Below are positions 43,817-55,329 of a stretch of 64,000 nucleotides of DNA, piece after piece. The notes beneath the pieces were generated by a model. The model did no database searches. It saw only the letters and a list, made by a program, of their open reading frames with translations, and was not told where the DNA came from. This DNA is from Kalaharituber pfeilii (Eukaryota; Ascomycota; Pezizomycetes; Pezizales; Pezizaceae). The position numbers and the translations under genes are program-made. How positions within the stretch are numbered: the first letter of the stretch is position 1; each line of letters starts with the position of its first letter. The DNA lies in contig WHUZ01000004.1 in assembly GCA_015179045.1 (NCBI GenBank), positions 1,240,001 through 1,304,000 on the forward strand, in the 5' to 3' direction.

Positions 43817-44559
43817 AATGCAGGTGTCAATACAATATGTAGCATGTCGCCAGCTTCCAGGATGTTTGAATGCATCAATGAAACCGCTGCCATACACACC
43901 AAGTTGGAATTATTTGCAGCTTGGTGGGTGTGCTACCACTCTAATTGGTATGGCGCAATGCATGCCAAGCAGTTCATATTGCAGAGCTCCAGAGCAATTC
44001 AAAATATATATGATATGTAACTCTCTATTGAGTTTAGTCTGGTTCTACTACCCCACACGCGGTATTGAGTTACGTCAAGCTGCAACTACTGCTTATTGTG
44101 CTCTGCCATTCATCACAAGGTTACGAAAGCATGGCGCAGTGTTTTTGCACTGTTTCTCTCACACTATATAGTATTTTCCCTCGGCACCGCTGTCACCTGA
44201 CTTTCCGAATTGCGTTCCGTGCTGAGCAATTTGCAACTTTGAATCGGAAACGAGTTTTTGTTTATCCTATCTTGGGTCTAGAAAAGCGAAAAAGAGAAAA
44301 CCAAAAAAAAAAACTTCATATCTGCAATTTTACCGCAAAAATATATGCCAGGACTTATGTGAAAATGTGCAGAGATATAATTCATTCATAACTAACTTTT
44401 CTTAAAAGTAGAGATGCAGGATCTGAAGAATGATGCTTGCTTTAAACCTCCTGAAAGGCGCATGGAAAAATAGGTTCTGTGCGTGGGGATATACAGATTC
44501 TCATTCGCTCAGTTTTGGTGGGAAAGTGCGTCGAATTGTGGTGTGCGTCGAGTACTAGA

Positions 44560-44740
44560 GGGTCTGGTTCATCTTCAATGTTTGCTGTGGGCCTCCTCAT
44601 TTTTACCTCCAGGCCCCGCTTCCTCCTCCAAACCTTGCAGACCAGATGTGTGCAGACACCTCCTCTTCCATCCCGCACCATCTACACTCTGGTCCAGCTG
44701 CCTTCCTGTGCAGGGGGCCCAGCGGGAGCGGAGTACATAT

Positions 44741-44744
<4 letters not shown>
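44560..44744 (-). pseudogene. LINE ORF2 3' end remnant
   Basis: On the minus strand gtgcgggatggaagagga and the following 60 bp resemble the zinc-knuckle region at 5560-5650, with the Cys/His pattern partly lost. It abuts the T-run of the next LINE derivative. Confidence 0.35.
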
Positions 44745-44778
<34 letters not shown>

Positions 44779-45243
44779 CATTACTCGCTTGCCGCCCTAT
44801 GGGCTATGGCGAGGTATAGTTACATGAAAGGAAGGAGATAAGAATAATAAAGAGAAATCGTGACAGGAAATAGGTGAATTAAGAGCGAGAATTAGATGAA
44901 ATGAAGAAGTGGCGGTCTAAATGGCAAATTAAATGACAAGTTAATCTCTTTCTTCCAACCTGACCATTAGATCGAGTCGTGGGTCTCCCCCCCGTTCCGG
45001 CAGGTCCAGGAGGTCTTCCCTCCCCCCGGCCATATCCTGTTTTTCCATAATCGGCACTCTCCCAGCAGGTGGCTGGTTGTCTCCTCCTGTTCCCCGCACC
45101 AGCGGCAGTCCGGGAGTTCCTCTAGGAACCTGTCTGTTGGTTCGAAGTTTGGTCTTGTCATTTGGTCTTCTATATATTGGTCAATGTGGTCAATGACTTC
45201 TCTCACTGCTTCAAGCACATAGGTCATGTTGACTCCACCAAGT
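44745..45243 (-). mobile_element. LINE-A deletion derivative with ORF1-ORF2 fusion
   Basis: A T-run at 44745-44773 and the inverted tail A core are followed by a 3' UTR and a small ORF. The right (5') edge lies in ORF1 at about 45243 and is approximate. Most of ORF1 and nearly all of ORF2 have been removed by an internal deletion. Confidence 0.7.
44967..45227 (-). CDS. 86-aa LINE fusion ORF (ORF1 start + ORF2 zinc knuckle)
   Basis: Residues 1-37 (MTYVLEAVREVIDHIDQYIE, then RPNFEPTDRFLEEL) match ORF1 at 6601-6700 (MTCMLEAVGDIIIHIQKCIE, RPNFEPTDLFLGYL). The next residues (PDCRWCGEQEETTSHLLGEC) match the ORF2 C-terminal C-x2-C-x8-H-x4-C knuckle at 5640-5690. The deletion joined the two in frame at a Leu. 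Upstream, ISERLGGVN shows the true ORF1 frame continues 5'. Whether the product is made is unknown. Confidence 0.55.
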   Translation of the reverse strand: MTYVLEAVREVIDHIDQYIEDQMTRPNFEPTDRFLEELPDCRWCGEQEETTSHLLGECRLWKNRIWPGGGKTSWTCRNGGETHDSI

Positions 45244-45265
45244 CGTTCACTAATCTTATCTTAGA

Positions 45266-45440
45266 TAGTACTGATTTACATCCCTCTTGGCGTATACCGA
45301 ACCCCTGTCGAAAAGACCTTGGCGACAACCACGAAAGCCATCTTATACGGAGTATAGTACTGAGTTACATCCCTCTTGGCGTACACCGAACCCCTGTCAG
45401 AAAAGACCTTGGCAGCAACCACGAAAGCCATATCAACGTA
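45266..45440. repeat. About 90-bp tandem repeat, two copies
   Basis: The phrases ttacatccctcttggcgta, ccgaacccctgtc and acaaccacgaaagcca repeat at 45277 and 45365. Related shorter phrases (cacccctgtcggaaaatgcc, ataccgaatgaaatgttcac) continue to about 45690. Confidence 0.7.
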
Positions 45441-45876
45441 CTGTTTAAAATGTATATAAACAATCCTTGGTTTTTTGTTTGTGTATATATTCCTTATCCC
45501 TGAAATTTACAGAAAATGATCTTACCACGGAAAGAAATGTTCACACCCCTGTCGGAAAATGCCTTTGGTGACAACTATATCAACATACCGAATGAAATGT
45601 TCACGTTCTCCTGAACTCAACATACAACCATGAAAGCCATATCAATATACCGAATGAAATGTTCACATCCTCCTGAACCTCAACATACAGGTACTCAGCA
45701 TAAGATACAGAAGAATGAAACAAAATTTATAGGTATGGTATATCTCTCTTACCAGTGGGAGATGAAGTAGAACGAGTTCAATTTGATAGGTACAGCAGCA
45801 GCTTTCCATAGCATAAGAGTAACAGAGTGAGCCGAATTTGATAGGCACTTTGACAGGCACGACAGCTCCTCAATGG

Positions 45877-46888
45877 CAGTGTTCCCAACGGGCCGGCCAG
45901 GCCAGGCCAAGGGTATGGCCTAGCCGGCCTGGGCCATAGAAATCTAGGCCTGGGCCGGCCTGAAACATTCAGGCCGGTCCAGGCCATTCAGGCCATTCAG
46001 GCCATTTAGGCCGGTCCAGGCCATTGAGGCCATTCAGGCTACAGTGTGAGTTAAGTTATACAGTAGCTATATACAGAACGTACTCTAAATTCTACTCTAA
46101 TGTTTAGGATTTTGCTTGCTGATTTTACACCGCCAGTATCGCTTTCCATTAGCCATGCACACCTTCACCATACTGTCAAATCCAACTTTGTCGCACCAGA
46201 TTTTTGTAACCCAAATTCCAGAAGACTCGATATTGGCATCAGATGGGACTGCAGGGAATCGTCGATGCAAGATCAAAACTTGAACTGCAAGATGGAGAGT
46301 GAAAATAGTAGACTACTAAAGGAATCATCATCGCCAGTACCCGTGGTTGGAATGTCTGTCTCCCTGCAATACTAATAAGAAATTAGTATATAGTCAAGCG
46401 ATACAAAAAAAAATTACTTACCTGAATACCTGCGAAAAGCGCTGCTCAATAAAAAAAAGTCTAGATCGTTATCCGAAAATATTGAAAGGTTCATATTAAA
46501 TCCGTGTCCAAGTAACCTGAAGGTGGCCCCTGAAATAGCCTCATAACCAGCCCTCCTGCCCCTGAAATTGCTTAAACGGCCTGAATGGCCTGGACCGGCC
46601 TGGACCAGCCTGGGCGGCCTGGGCGGCCTGGACCGGCCTGGACCGGCCTGGACCAGCCTGGGCGGCCTGGACGGCCTGGACGGCCTGGACCGGCCTGGGC
46701 GGCCTGGGCGGCCTGGGCAGTCTGGACGGTCTGAAACCGCCCAGGCTGGCCTGGACCGGCCTGGACCGGCCTGGGCCATCTGGAACCTTGGCCTGGCCGG
46801 CCTGGGCTGTTTCAGGCGTGCCAAGCCAGGCCGCCAAGCCGGCCGGCCCAGGCGGCCTGGTCGGCGGCCTGGCCGGTTGGGAACACTG
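45877..46888. mobile_element. hAT-like non-autonomous element with GGCC-rich subterminal repeats
   Basis: The ends CAGTGTTCCCAAC (45877) and GTTGGGAACACTG (46876-46888) form a 13-bp perfect TIR. Inside each end lies a block of ggccggcctggaccggcctg-type repeats: 45890-46035 and, in opposite orientation, 46570-46875. The CAGTGTTCCCA terminus and clustered subterminal motifs resemble hAT elements. I see no matching 8-bp TSD, and the middle (46040-46560) has no transposase. ORFs read from the Pro/Arg/Gly-rich ends are artefacts. Confidence 0.6.
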
Positions 46889-47770
46889 AATTGTCAGTTA
46901 AATAGTACTGACATCTATGCTCTTATAGCTGCTATCACTCACTAATGGCCATAGTATGTGGTGGCATATGCTATAGGGGGGTAGGATACTTCAAGCTCTA
47001 TTCGCAAGTCTAAAAGTGAGTAATTGCAGCCACTGTAGCTGTACCAATTTATACTTAGTTATAATAAATAGAAGGTACAGAGGCTGAACATACTGTTATA
47101 TACTCTACAGCTACTTACAAGATTGATATAGGGCTATCTACACCTTTAGACCCTCCTAGTTTACCAGTTGAAGGTAATATACCCATTCGCAGCTGATATC
47201 TCTAAGAGTATGAGACATGCAGTCAAGCAGACTCCTCTAGCAAAAACCCTCACAGCTCAACCAAAATTGCATGAATATGAATTCTGAGAAGAGATTTGGA
47301 TTCCCTGATATTTACTTATGTAACCCACTATTTTTCCTTAATTTTTTTGCTCTTTTAATAATTTTTTTATGATTTTATTGAATAGTACTGACAGGTGATA
47401 CAAGGGGTGCTCAGATACATGTCTCACGATCTACGGCAGCCGCTGTCTCACATGAGCTGCAGCTCCCTCTGTGTTGATATGCATACTCCCTAATAGCAAT
47501 ACTTTCGAACTGGTTTGCTGCTGCCTAACCTCAGATTTGCTTCCTAAACCGAATTGCCCTTCCCAGCTGTAACATATGCCCTCAATGGCTCAGGTTCACC
47601 ACTCGCAACCCCTGGGCCCAGATATGCCACTCAAACCGGCTCACTGCTCACAATCCCCGCCCCCAGATATACCCTCAGGCCTGAATATACCCTCCAAACC
47701 AGTTCACCACCGCTCTCAACACTCTAAGTTAAAGTCAAATTCAGTTGCTGAAGTACTGGCAGTTGTGTAG
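46889..47770. other. Unassigned AT-rich spacer
   Basis: No gene, RNA or element end is recognised. A mildly repetitive stretch (ccactcgcaacccc, ccactcaaaccggctcac, ccctccaaaccagttcac) lies at 47595-47710. Confidence 0.4.
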
Positions 47771-47771
47771 G

Positions 47772-48190
47772 CGGCCAGTGGAGCGCGCGAAAATACGAAA
47801 AATGCACGCGCATACGAAATGCGCTTATGCGATGCAAGCGATATGTGAGCCGACGCTGGCAGGCGTTCACCGCGACTGTAGTATGGAGCTGGTGGAGCGC
47901 GCGAAAAATGTGAAAAATGCAAGCGCATACGAAATGCGCATTGTTAGAGATCTACAGTAATGTCGGAGTGTCGGAGGTGTCGGATATCAGAGAGGTCCGT
48001 GATAAAGGGTGGTAAGGGCCCGAGAGCAACCTCATGCTCTATGTATATAGGTGTATTACTTTGGCTACTCTCTCTACGAAGGAATAACAATCATCTCTTT
48101 CTACCCAAAGCTCAACACGCATATACGACGCAAGCAGCAAGCGATATGCGAGCCGACACTGGTAGGCGGCATCGCAATCGTACAAATGAG
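47772..48190. repeat. Diverged tandem copies with gcgcatacgaaatgcgc
   Basis: gtggagcgcgcgaaaa and gcgcatacgaaatgcgc recur about 110 bp apart (47778 and 47892), each followed by related text; a third partial copy (caagcgatatgcgagccgac) lies at 48138. The last phrase also occurs at 47838. Confidence 0.55.
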
Positions 48191-48239
48191 TGCTATATGA
48201 GCTACACAGAAGACTAGCGAGGATCACTACTGAAGTGTC

Positions 48240-48826
48240 TTTTTGGCCTGGCAGACAGTAACTCTCTGCGCTTACCACCTCTATTACAAACTCTGAGTCA
48301 AGGTTGGAAAAAACTATCATTTGGATGAGTCCTGAATCGAAATTATCTCATTGCTCGACTACGACAGTTGGAGGGTCAGAAAAATGTGAATGATTGTCAT
48401 ATTGACCTTGATTCGGACTCTAATAACTCTCCTGAGTCTTCTGTAAATGGTCCGAACCAAAGTACTCCAACAGATAGGCTTACTACTAATATACTAGAAG
48501 TTAAGGGGGGGGTCAACTACTAGTGGGAAAGGAGGAAAACGGTAGGCTAGAGGGCAAGGGAGTGGTAAAAGGGGACGAACTAGGGCTGCAAAAGATACAG
48601 ACAATAAGATAGTAGTAAAGTCAATAGCATTATCTGGAGCTACTGGCTCTCAGCCACCACTACCCCCTCCTTCGACACTTGAGGAAATAATTCAGCAAAT
48701 GCAGCAGCTGCAGCAGCTAGTTTCAGGCCTCGCGAATAGAGCTGTAAGTTATTCTAGCCTATATTGCATATGCTATCATATACTATAGCCATTAATGACT
48801 AACTCTTGCTATAGGAAAGATAGATA
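48240..48826 (+). pseudogene. Degenerate unrecognised gene with a terminal intron
   Basis: One frame reads LLQTLSQGWKKLSFG, then a TGA, NYLIARLRQLEGQKNVND, DSNNSPESSVNGPNQS and ILEVKGG. After a frameshift at the G-run near 48505 it reads STTSGKGGKR, a TAG, GQGSGKRGRTRAAKD, LPPPSTLEEIIQQMQQLQQL and VSGLANRA. A textbook fungal intron follows (48744-48814): donor GTAAGT, branch CTAAC, acceptor TATAG. Splicing gives a short ER-stop ending. Two stops and a frameshift make it dead. The Gln-rich coiled-coil-like end resembles transposase C-termini, but I cannot name the family. Confidence 0.45.
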
Positions 48827-49089
48827 TAGACCTATTGATAGATAATATGCAGGAGGTTGAGGAGGGGGTGGTAATTTAATATGATTAATGCATATATTGA
48901 TATAGCAAGTGAACTATTGTTGACAGAATTAATACAATATGCTAGAATTATAGTATCAGCTATGCTGTACATATAACTGTTTACTGTAAGCTGCTAGCAT
49001 GTCTGTTGCACGAGATATAGCATCTCCAGCAGGCGTGCCAAGAAACGTCATATCCCGGTCGACGATCGTATCCCGATATAAAACAGTAG

Positions 49090-49565
49090 AGCAGGAAAAA
49101 TACCTGGAGCACAACTGGTAATAATTATACTATGAATAATTATGTATGTAGCTATGAACATAATATTCTTAACCGATAGAAATCTGGAAGCGCAGCAATT
49201 AAATTGATTACATCGTCTTCATTATGGTCTAGTAAGTAAGGTGACTTACCTACAGCTGGCAGCAGCACAGTATTCTTCTATTATATGCATTCTACTGCGA
49301 TATTACGCATAACCGGAATATTGGGCAACGCCGTATAAGCGAAAAAAGCTTATTACAGATTACTGCGCGACCCCTGCATGCGCAAAGGCTTGGCAAAACG
49401 TACGCTTACCCAACTTAGAAATAGGGCTCGTGGTGGGCTGCAGTTCTCTTGAGAGAGGAGTCTTGTTCGTATTAGTGTTTCATGTGGAACCAGGATATTT
49501 TCGTCCAATCGGCTTGCAGTTGTGAGCTGCAGCCTGTTGCCATACCCCTCACATGCATCCCTGCA
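49090..49565 (+). repeat. Direct copy of parts of 12936-13680
   Basis: 49090-49465 matches 12936-13305 and 49470-49565 matches 13590-13682, both in direct orientation; the sequence between is missing. At the text catccctgcac it switches to the inverted right arm. Confidence 0.8.
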
Positions 49566-50497
49566 CTTACCCGTCCCTTACCCCCTGCAACCACACCCTT
49601 GTCCCCAATCGGGAAAAGATGGGACTATCATAGGTGCCTGATGAGTAAAAGAAGGTGATAACGATTACGCAAATTGGAATATGAACGCTCCTCAAGTAAC
49701 GACATGCGCAACGCCGTCTTCCTACGTATACTTGCAATTGCAACACATTCATATCATAATTTTCTAATTGGCTTCCATTACCTAGGTGCAGCCGTTGAAA
49801 GGTTGAATAATCGTATAGATGGCATTCTCTAGCCAGTGAAGTTGTACTTGCGAGTGCATACATACAAATGTTGCATGTTTCTAGTGCTATCATCACATCA
49901 CAGGGTAGTGGCTGCAGCTTGGATGATCATCATTGCCGTCGTTACTAAACATTACGATAAATAGAGAAAAGAGAAAGTAAACAGGAAGATCACAAAAGAC
50001 AAAAACAAAAATAATAGGAAGAAGGAGGAGAACATTGTGTAACATGACTCCGGAGCGGACTAGCAGACCTAAATCAATACAGAAAGAGTAGTTGTGAAAA
50101 AGAAAATGTCAATTTCCCAAATAATTGCCCCCGCCCCCGCCGTACCCACACCCCCAATCACACCCCATCGCACCGACAAGAACCTAACTAATACCGATAG
50201 ACCCAAACCTAATATCCGATATCAATGCGAGCTTAAACTATACCTACAGATACCTGTACCACTTGCAATACAAAATCCTGATCCCAAGAACAAATACTAA
50301 AAGAAAATAAAATACTGCAAAGAAATGCAAGAGCAAAAGTAATATATGAAATAGTAAAGTGACTTTCCTTCTAGTCCTTGCCGATGGCACCAATTATCTA
50401 TAACCAATCTCAGGATCATGTAGGACTCTGTGCGAAAGTCCTCCTTCACATCCGGAATTGTATATTGCCCCTTCGCTTCATGCTCTGGTGTTCCCTG

Positions 50498-51205
50498 TTA
50501 CTTCGACTGGGATTTACGCTGGCGGAGGAAATTATGCAGCTTCTGATACAAATTTTTCAGTTTGATTTTCAGTTTGGTCTTCCTGGTGTCACCGGCAGTC
50601 CCTCCGGGAATGTGTCCTGGCATCAAAACTTGAATTTTGGTATCCTGTGAATTCGTTTCAGACGGAAGCTCCACCGGCGGCATTGTATTTCCACAACCTT
50701 GTGTACTCTCGACTCCCGTCAGTTCAGCAGGTTCTTGCTGGCTCACCATATCTCTGTTGACACTCTCATTTGGTGACCTCAAAGCAGCATATGTCGATGG
50801 GATGTTGCCTGGTGCATCCTGGTGGCCTCTAGGGTTTTGTGGTGCAGGCATTTCATGGAAGACAAGGGGTGCCAAATAAGCATGGTTACCATGCGTTCGG
50901 AGTACAGTTGGGAGTGGTGGACAGTTGGTGCGGGGGCTCTGATTTCTGTTGCCGTGAACTCCAGAAAGGATTTCTGGCTCTGGAGTAGCATGGGTAGGAG
51001 TATTGGGTTGTGGGTCGAGTTCTTCTGCACCCACAGATGCATTGAGGACTTCATTACCCATTTCCGGTGGTGTTGGTGTCGGGCGCTGCTGGCGTTCATT
51101 CATGTCCTGAGCTATTCTGTGTAAGCACAGAAGGACCAGAACCATGCCGATGGAAAAATCTCGAGCGATACTGATGTACATGTCTGGACCATCGTTGGAG
51201 TTCAT
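50498..51205 (-). CDS. Family gene 6: 235 aa
   Basis: It is the inverted counterpart of gene 2, differing by about 20 residues. The N-terminal block is intact except D6 to G (MNSNDGPDMYIS). It has one extra Ser in the last residues (RQRKSQSK), an in-frame change. The tail has KTKLKIKLKNLYQKLHNFL. The TAAATG start is retained. Unlike gene 2, no palindrome lies upstream, so its proximal promoter probably represents the pre-palindrome state. Function is unknown. Confidence 0.8.
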   Translation of the reverse strand: MNSNDGPDMYISIARDFSIGMVLVLLCLHRIAQDMNERQQRPTPTPPEMGNEVLNASVGAEELDPQPNTPTHATPEPEILSGVHGNRNQSPRTNCPPLPTVLRTHGNHAYLAPLVFHEMPAPQNPRGHQDAPGNIPSTYAALRSPNESVNRDMVSQQEPAELTGVESTQGCGNTMPPVELPSETNSQDTKIQVLMPGHIPGGTAGDTRKTKLKIKLKNLYQKLHNFLRQRKSQSK

Positions 51206-54180
51206 TTAGATGGAGATGAAGGTCGTGAGCAAAGGTCGAAGAGGATTAACGGGAACTTTGAGTAAATATTCGCATGAGCTTCTTCACCGTTGAAAATGGA
51301 ACTGGAGCGCATTTCGAGGGAATGGCATGGTGGTTTATAAGAGACAAGAGTTGTGTCTGGAGGTTGTAAATTGTTCGGTGCGATTTAGGTCTCGCTCTTG
51401 AGATCGCCCCGCGCTAGCGTGTCCCTGTGCAGAGTGCAAACCCCCTGTATCGGTAGGTTGCACTGGCTCCAATTGACCCTGTCATTGCCATTTGGTTCAT
51501 CGCGCTAACCATTTATAGCTAAAGCACGCGCAGACTTGTTACTCATACAAATATATGTATTGGATTTAGTCTCGTAACCAGACGAGTATTGGATATTTCC
51601 ATGCAGGTTTCTTTTCTTCTTTTTAGATCAAGGTTTAGATTTTCCATGGCTGCTATTTTTTTGGCGGAGGGCGCTCCGTCTTGGCGAAGGGCGCCCCATC
51701 TTGGCGGAAGGCGCCCCGTCTTGGCGGCCCGCAGTCGCCACAACAAATCCTCCTTCTTATCTGCTGCCAGATTCCGTTCCACACAACCAAAAAATAAAAA
51801 TTTCCAGGTGCCCAGATTCTCAAATATCTGTGCACATCACTCGCCAGTACCACTACGTCAAAGGTAAAGTACCTTGTATAGCAAATAATTAACAAGAGAG
51901 CTTCTTTCAACTCATCATCTGTCTGAGTGGAGAAATTTTTGTATTTTGGCATAGATTTAAGGGGATGACCTGATAATTTTTGATGTTGAGGCTAGATACG
52001 CAAATTACAAGATATGCAATATTAATACTACGTTACCGAACCTCTTTTGTTCATCTGAAAAGTTTTGCCGGTCTGGAATCCGGGAGAGAAGGGGGTTCTG
52101 TCAGATGTAAGAATCTGGACAGGAGATAAAATAGTTCTTGGCAATGTAGCACTGATAAGCCTGTGAATCTGTCAATCTGCGACCATGGGAAGTTATCCAT
52201 TGACTATTTTTCTTAAGCCCCGTATACCGGTAGAGCTGAACTCTGTAAAAACGGCAACCAATTCAGCTTATATATTATTGTTCTGCGCAAGTTACTTTTG
52301 TTAGCAATCATCATCAGTGCAGAAGGAATTATCAGACTAAATGCCATCAAGAATTGACCTTTCTGGTCCGCTAGTAAGCAGCTGTGTAGTAATGTCAAGT
52401 AGCTCCAAATAACACTCTAGGGGCGAGTGAGGGAGCTAACGCAGTCTTGAGCGGTTGCCAAGATCCAGAATTCCTGTGAGGAACCCTGGTTTGAGAGCTG
52501 TGGATCTTCCGATCAGTGCAGATTCACAGACCCAGATTCCTAGTCCAAATTTCTGTGCCAGACCCTAGGTAACCACAAAATAAAATTCTCAGACTCCCAG
52601 ATTCTCAAATTTGTCAGCACATGACGCTACAAAGGTAAGTACCTTACCTTATGCGCCTATTATTGCATGCAAAACTATCTACACCTATCGCTCACACAGC
52701 TATGACATTTTAGCACTTCGTGTTGCTGCTTGAATCAAATAAAATCGCTTTCGTCGTTGTCGCTTGATTTGAAGGCCCAATTAACTCAAGCAAATACTTA
52801 ACAACAGCGCTTCGTTCAACTCATCATATATATGAGTGGAGATATTTTTAGCGTAGGCACGAGAACAGTGTAAGACGTGTAATTCAGTACTTAAGCGCGG
52901 TGAAGTATTTAATTTTTTGGTGTTGAGGATGGATATGCAAATTACACTGTGCAGTTTTAATTCTACGTTGCCTAACCGCTTTTGCTCGTCTGAAATATTT
53001 CTGTGAATCCGTGAATCTGCGCCCAAGGGAAGTCATCCAATGCTCGCCCAGGAATGTGAATACCCGAGTGCTCGGTACTCCGTATCATACAGTGACCCGT
53101 AAAAAGCTTGGGATTAGGCTTGCATAATACACTTACCCCAATATTGCCTAATCCCCAAGACGAAGTAATCACTGTGTCCCAACAGTTGAGCCCCACCTTG
53201 CAGGGCTTTCATAAGCATTGTTTTGTACGTGTAAGAAGCAATGAAAGATCGGCAGGGCTTTGCTCGTGGCTAATTACTAGTATGCTGAGGGTCTTTTCTT
53301 GGCTGTATTGCAGCAAGGTAGCATGCACGTCACAACATAGAGTACCAAGTTGAGTCAGCAACGGCACGAAGTACTCACGTTAGAACAGCAAGTGACGTTT
53401 CCTGCAAAATCTCGTCCATTGTCAGACCTTTGAATTGAGTGCAGAATTATTAAGTTGATACTATCATATACTAGTACAGACCTGCTGGCTTGCGCTGTTC
53501 CGATCGTCGCTTTTCTTGTTGGCAATCTTACCTGGCTAAAAATCGCGAATTAAAATATACATGAAGGTTCTCGATATCTATGCGAATATTCCAACTTACT
53601 GGAACCATGGTTTGCAAATTCATGCGATCACCGACACTATTCGACCGACTTATTCTTTGCATATTGCAGCGTTCCGTTGTTTTGGTCCGCATTTTAAATA
53701 TTAAATTTGCGCCGCCACCCCCGCATACTCCAGTATCGCTCCCCGCAACCCTTGTCCACGATCATATATAGAAAGTCGGCAATAGGCGGACGATCTCAGG
53801 AATGGAAAGGACTTCTGTCTATCCCTGCTCCACGGTAAGGTAGGTACCCTTTACCGCATCACCACACACCCTCCCGCCAATTCGTTATGCACCAGCTAAT
53901 AGGGTTCCTGTATCTACACCATGCTTGCCATTGGTAATGAACATGGCAGAAACAAGAGTATAAAAAAGGAGGGAGAGGAACGACAAGAAAAGAAAGGAAA
54001 AGAGTAAAAAAGGAAAGAGCGCGTAACAAGACTCTGTAGCGAAGATGGCATCAGACGTATATAGGCTGTAATCTACTAAGAGAAGCAGTCAAGGAAAAAT
54101 TACCAAAAGTCAATTCCCAAACATCGTTCAAACCGCAGGGTACATATCGTGTCGTACATATATAGTAATCGCATCATTGG
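51206..54180. other. Right-arm sequence without a supported gene
   Basis: It contains the gene 6 upstream region, a short tandem of ttggcggaaggcgcccc at 51660-51735, the empty site of the DDE transposon (51758) and segments homologous to 15.3-16.8 kb. About 550 bp at 51950-52640 look unmatched in the left arm. ORFs are short and not conserved. Confidence 0.4.
51334..51339 (-). promoter_or_regulatory. TATA box, family gene 6
   Basis: TATAAA on the minus strand lies 134 bp upstream of the ATG, in the same ccaccatgcc context as gene 2. Confidence 0.55.
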
Positions 54181-54183
54181 AGT

Positions 54184-54365
54184 GGACATTCTGGAGTGGT
54201 TCAAAAGGCATCATAGACAAGGGACTGGGCTTCACAATTTCCTATATCTTCCTTTATATAGCTTATTTCCGTTCATTTCCTTTTCCTCATGTACTTAACC
54301 CTCGCCATAGCCCTTAGGGCGGCATGCGAACAATGATAAAAAAAAAAAAAAAAAAAAAACCGGAT
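54184..54365 (+). mobile_element. LINE-A 3' fragment (right-arm copy, uninterrupted)
   Basis: It is 182 bp ending in the tail A core and a 20-base A-run. The TSD cattggagt is at 54175-54183 and 54366-54374. It is the same insertion as 14963-15295 on the left arm, without the later nested LINE. Confidence 0.85.
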
Positions 54366-54875
54366 CATTGGAGTTTATTCCATCGGCGCTGTTGAATCCC
54401 ACGTCAAACTATAACCAAAGCTGACAGTCATTGATATTGAAGCTAAATATTCACCACAATGTCTAGACTAATACAAGATCATGCCATTAACAAATATGGA
54501 AACAGCTGACGAATTTCTTCCCCGCATGGCCAGTCTCTTTCAGATATTCTTCCTAGTCTCATGCCAAGACCCACTGGGTAGGGAAATGCCATGCGCCGGC
54601 AGCTACTTAGGGTCACCCAAAAGTAAAAATGAGACTATCCTAATGAGACTACTGTTTGACGTCAATACAAAACCCAAATAAAATTCTGCAAAACAAGAAG
54701 GGGCGCAAAGTGGAATTAAATTATAGAGATGAGAAATGATTTCTGAATCTCTCCGTGGTACCAGTCCTTGTCGACAGCAACCAATTATCCATAACCGAGT
54801 TCTCAGGATTGTGTACATATATATATATACAAATACTCAAGCACACTGACTATTGTAGTACCAAATATGTTCCTA

Positions 54876-55240
54876 TTCTCCAATTGCTTCCAGAATTTAT
54901 GCTGTCGTGAAGATACATGTAATATCATGCTGTGGATTTGGGCTTCTGATTATCGTTTGTAGTGGTGCGTCCAGAAATACTTCATGATGTCAGATTTTGA
55001 AGTTCAGGACGGTCCACATTCGTTTCAGTTGGTAGTTCTATAGTCGCAACATTCTCACAAGCGTCAGTATTCCCACGTGCCATCAGTTCAACGGACATGA
55101 TGGAGATTCATAAGCAAATCCTGGAAGACATAGAGTGTCAGTTCAGCTGTGTTTAGAAGACTGTTTGGAGCCGTGAACATCAGTTAGGAGTTCCGATTTG
55201 TGGTCTCATCATCTTCGGAGAGTATTTCAGGTACAGGTTG
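54876..55240 (-). pseudogene. Relic of the seven-copy family (right arm)
   Basis: On the minus strand a short frame still reads VELMARGNTDACENVATIEL, then PTETNVDRPELQNLTS, clearly matching VELMGVDSTQACGN and VELPAEMNSQDTELQLLT of the intact genes. A TGA then stops it, and the first half is missing. It is the best-preserved of three relics. Confidence 0.7.
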
Positions 55241-55329
55241 CGTGTGTTGAAGGGTTTCACTTAGTGTGCGATGGCAGTTTGTGCGCAGCTTATGGAAGAT
55301 GTGGGGTGCCAGGCCTGTATGAGTACCTT

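Noticed and set aside
46414..46945. Gly/Pro/Arg-rich ORFs on both strands
   Set aside because: They arise from ggcc-rich subterminal repeats of the hAT-like element.
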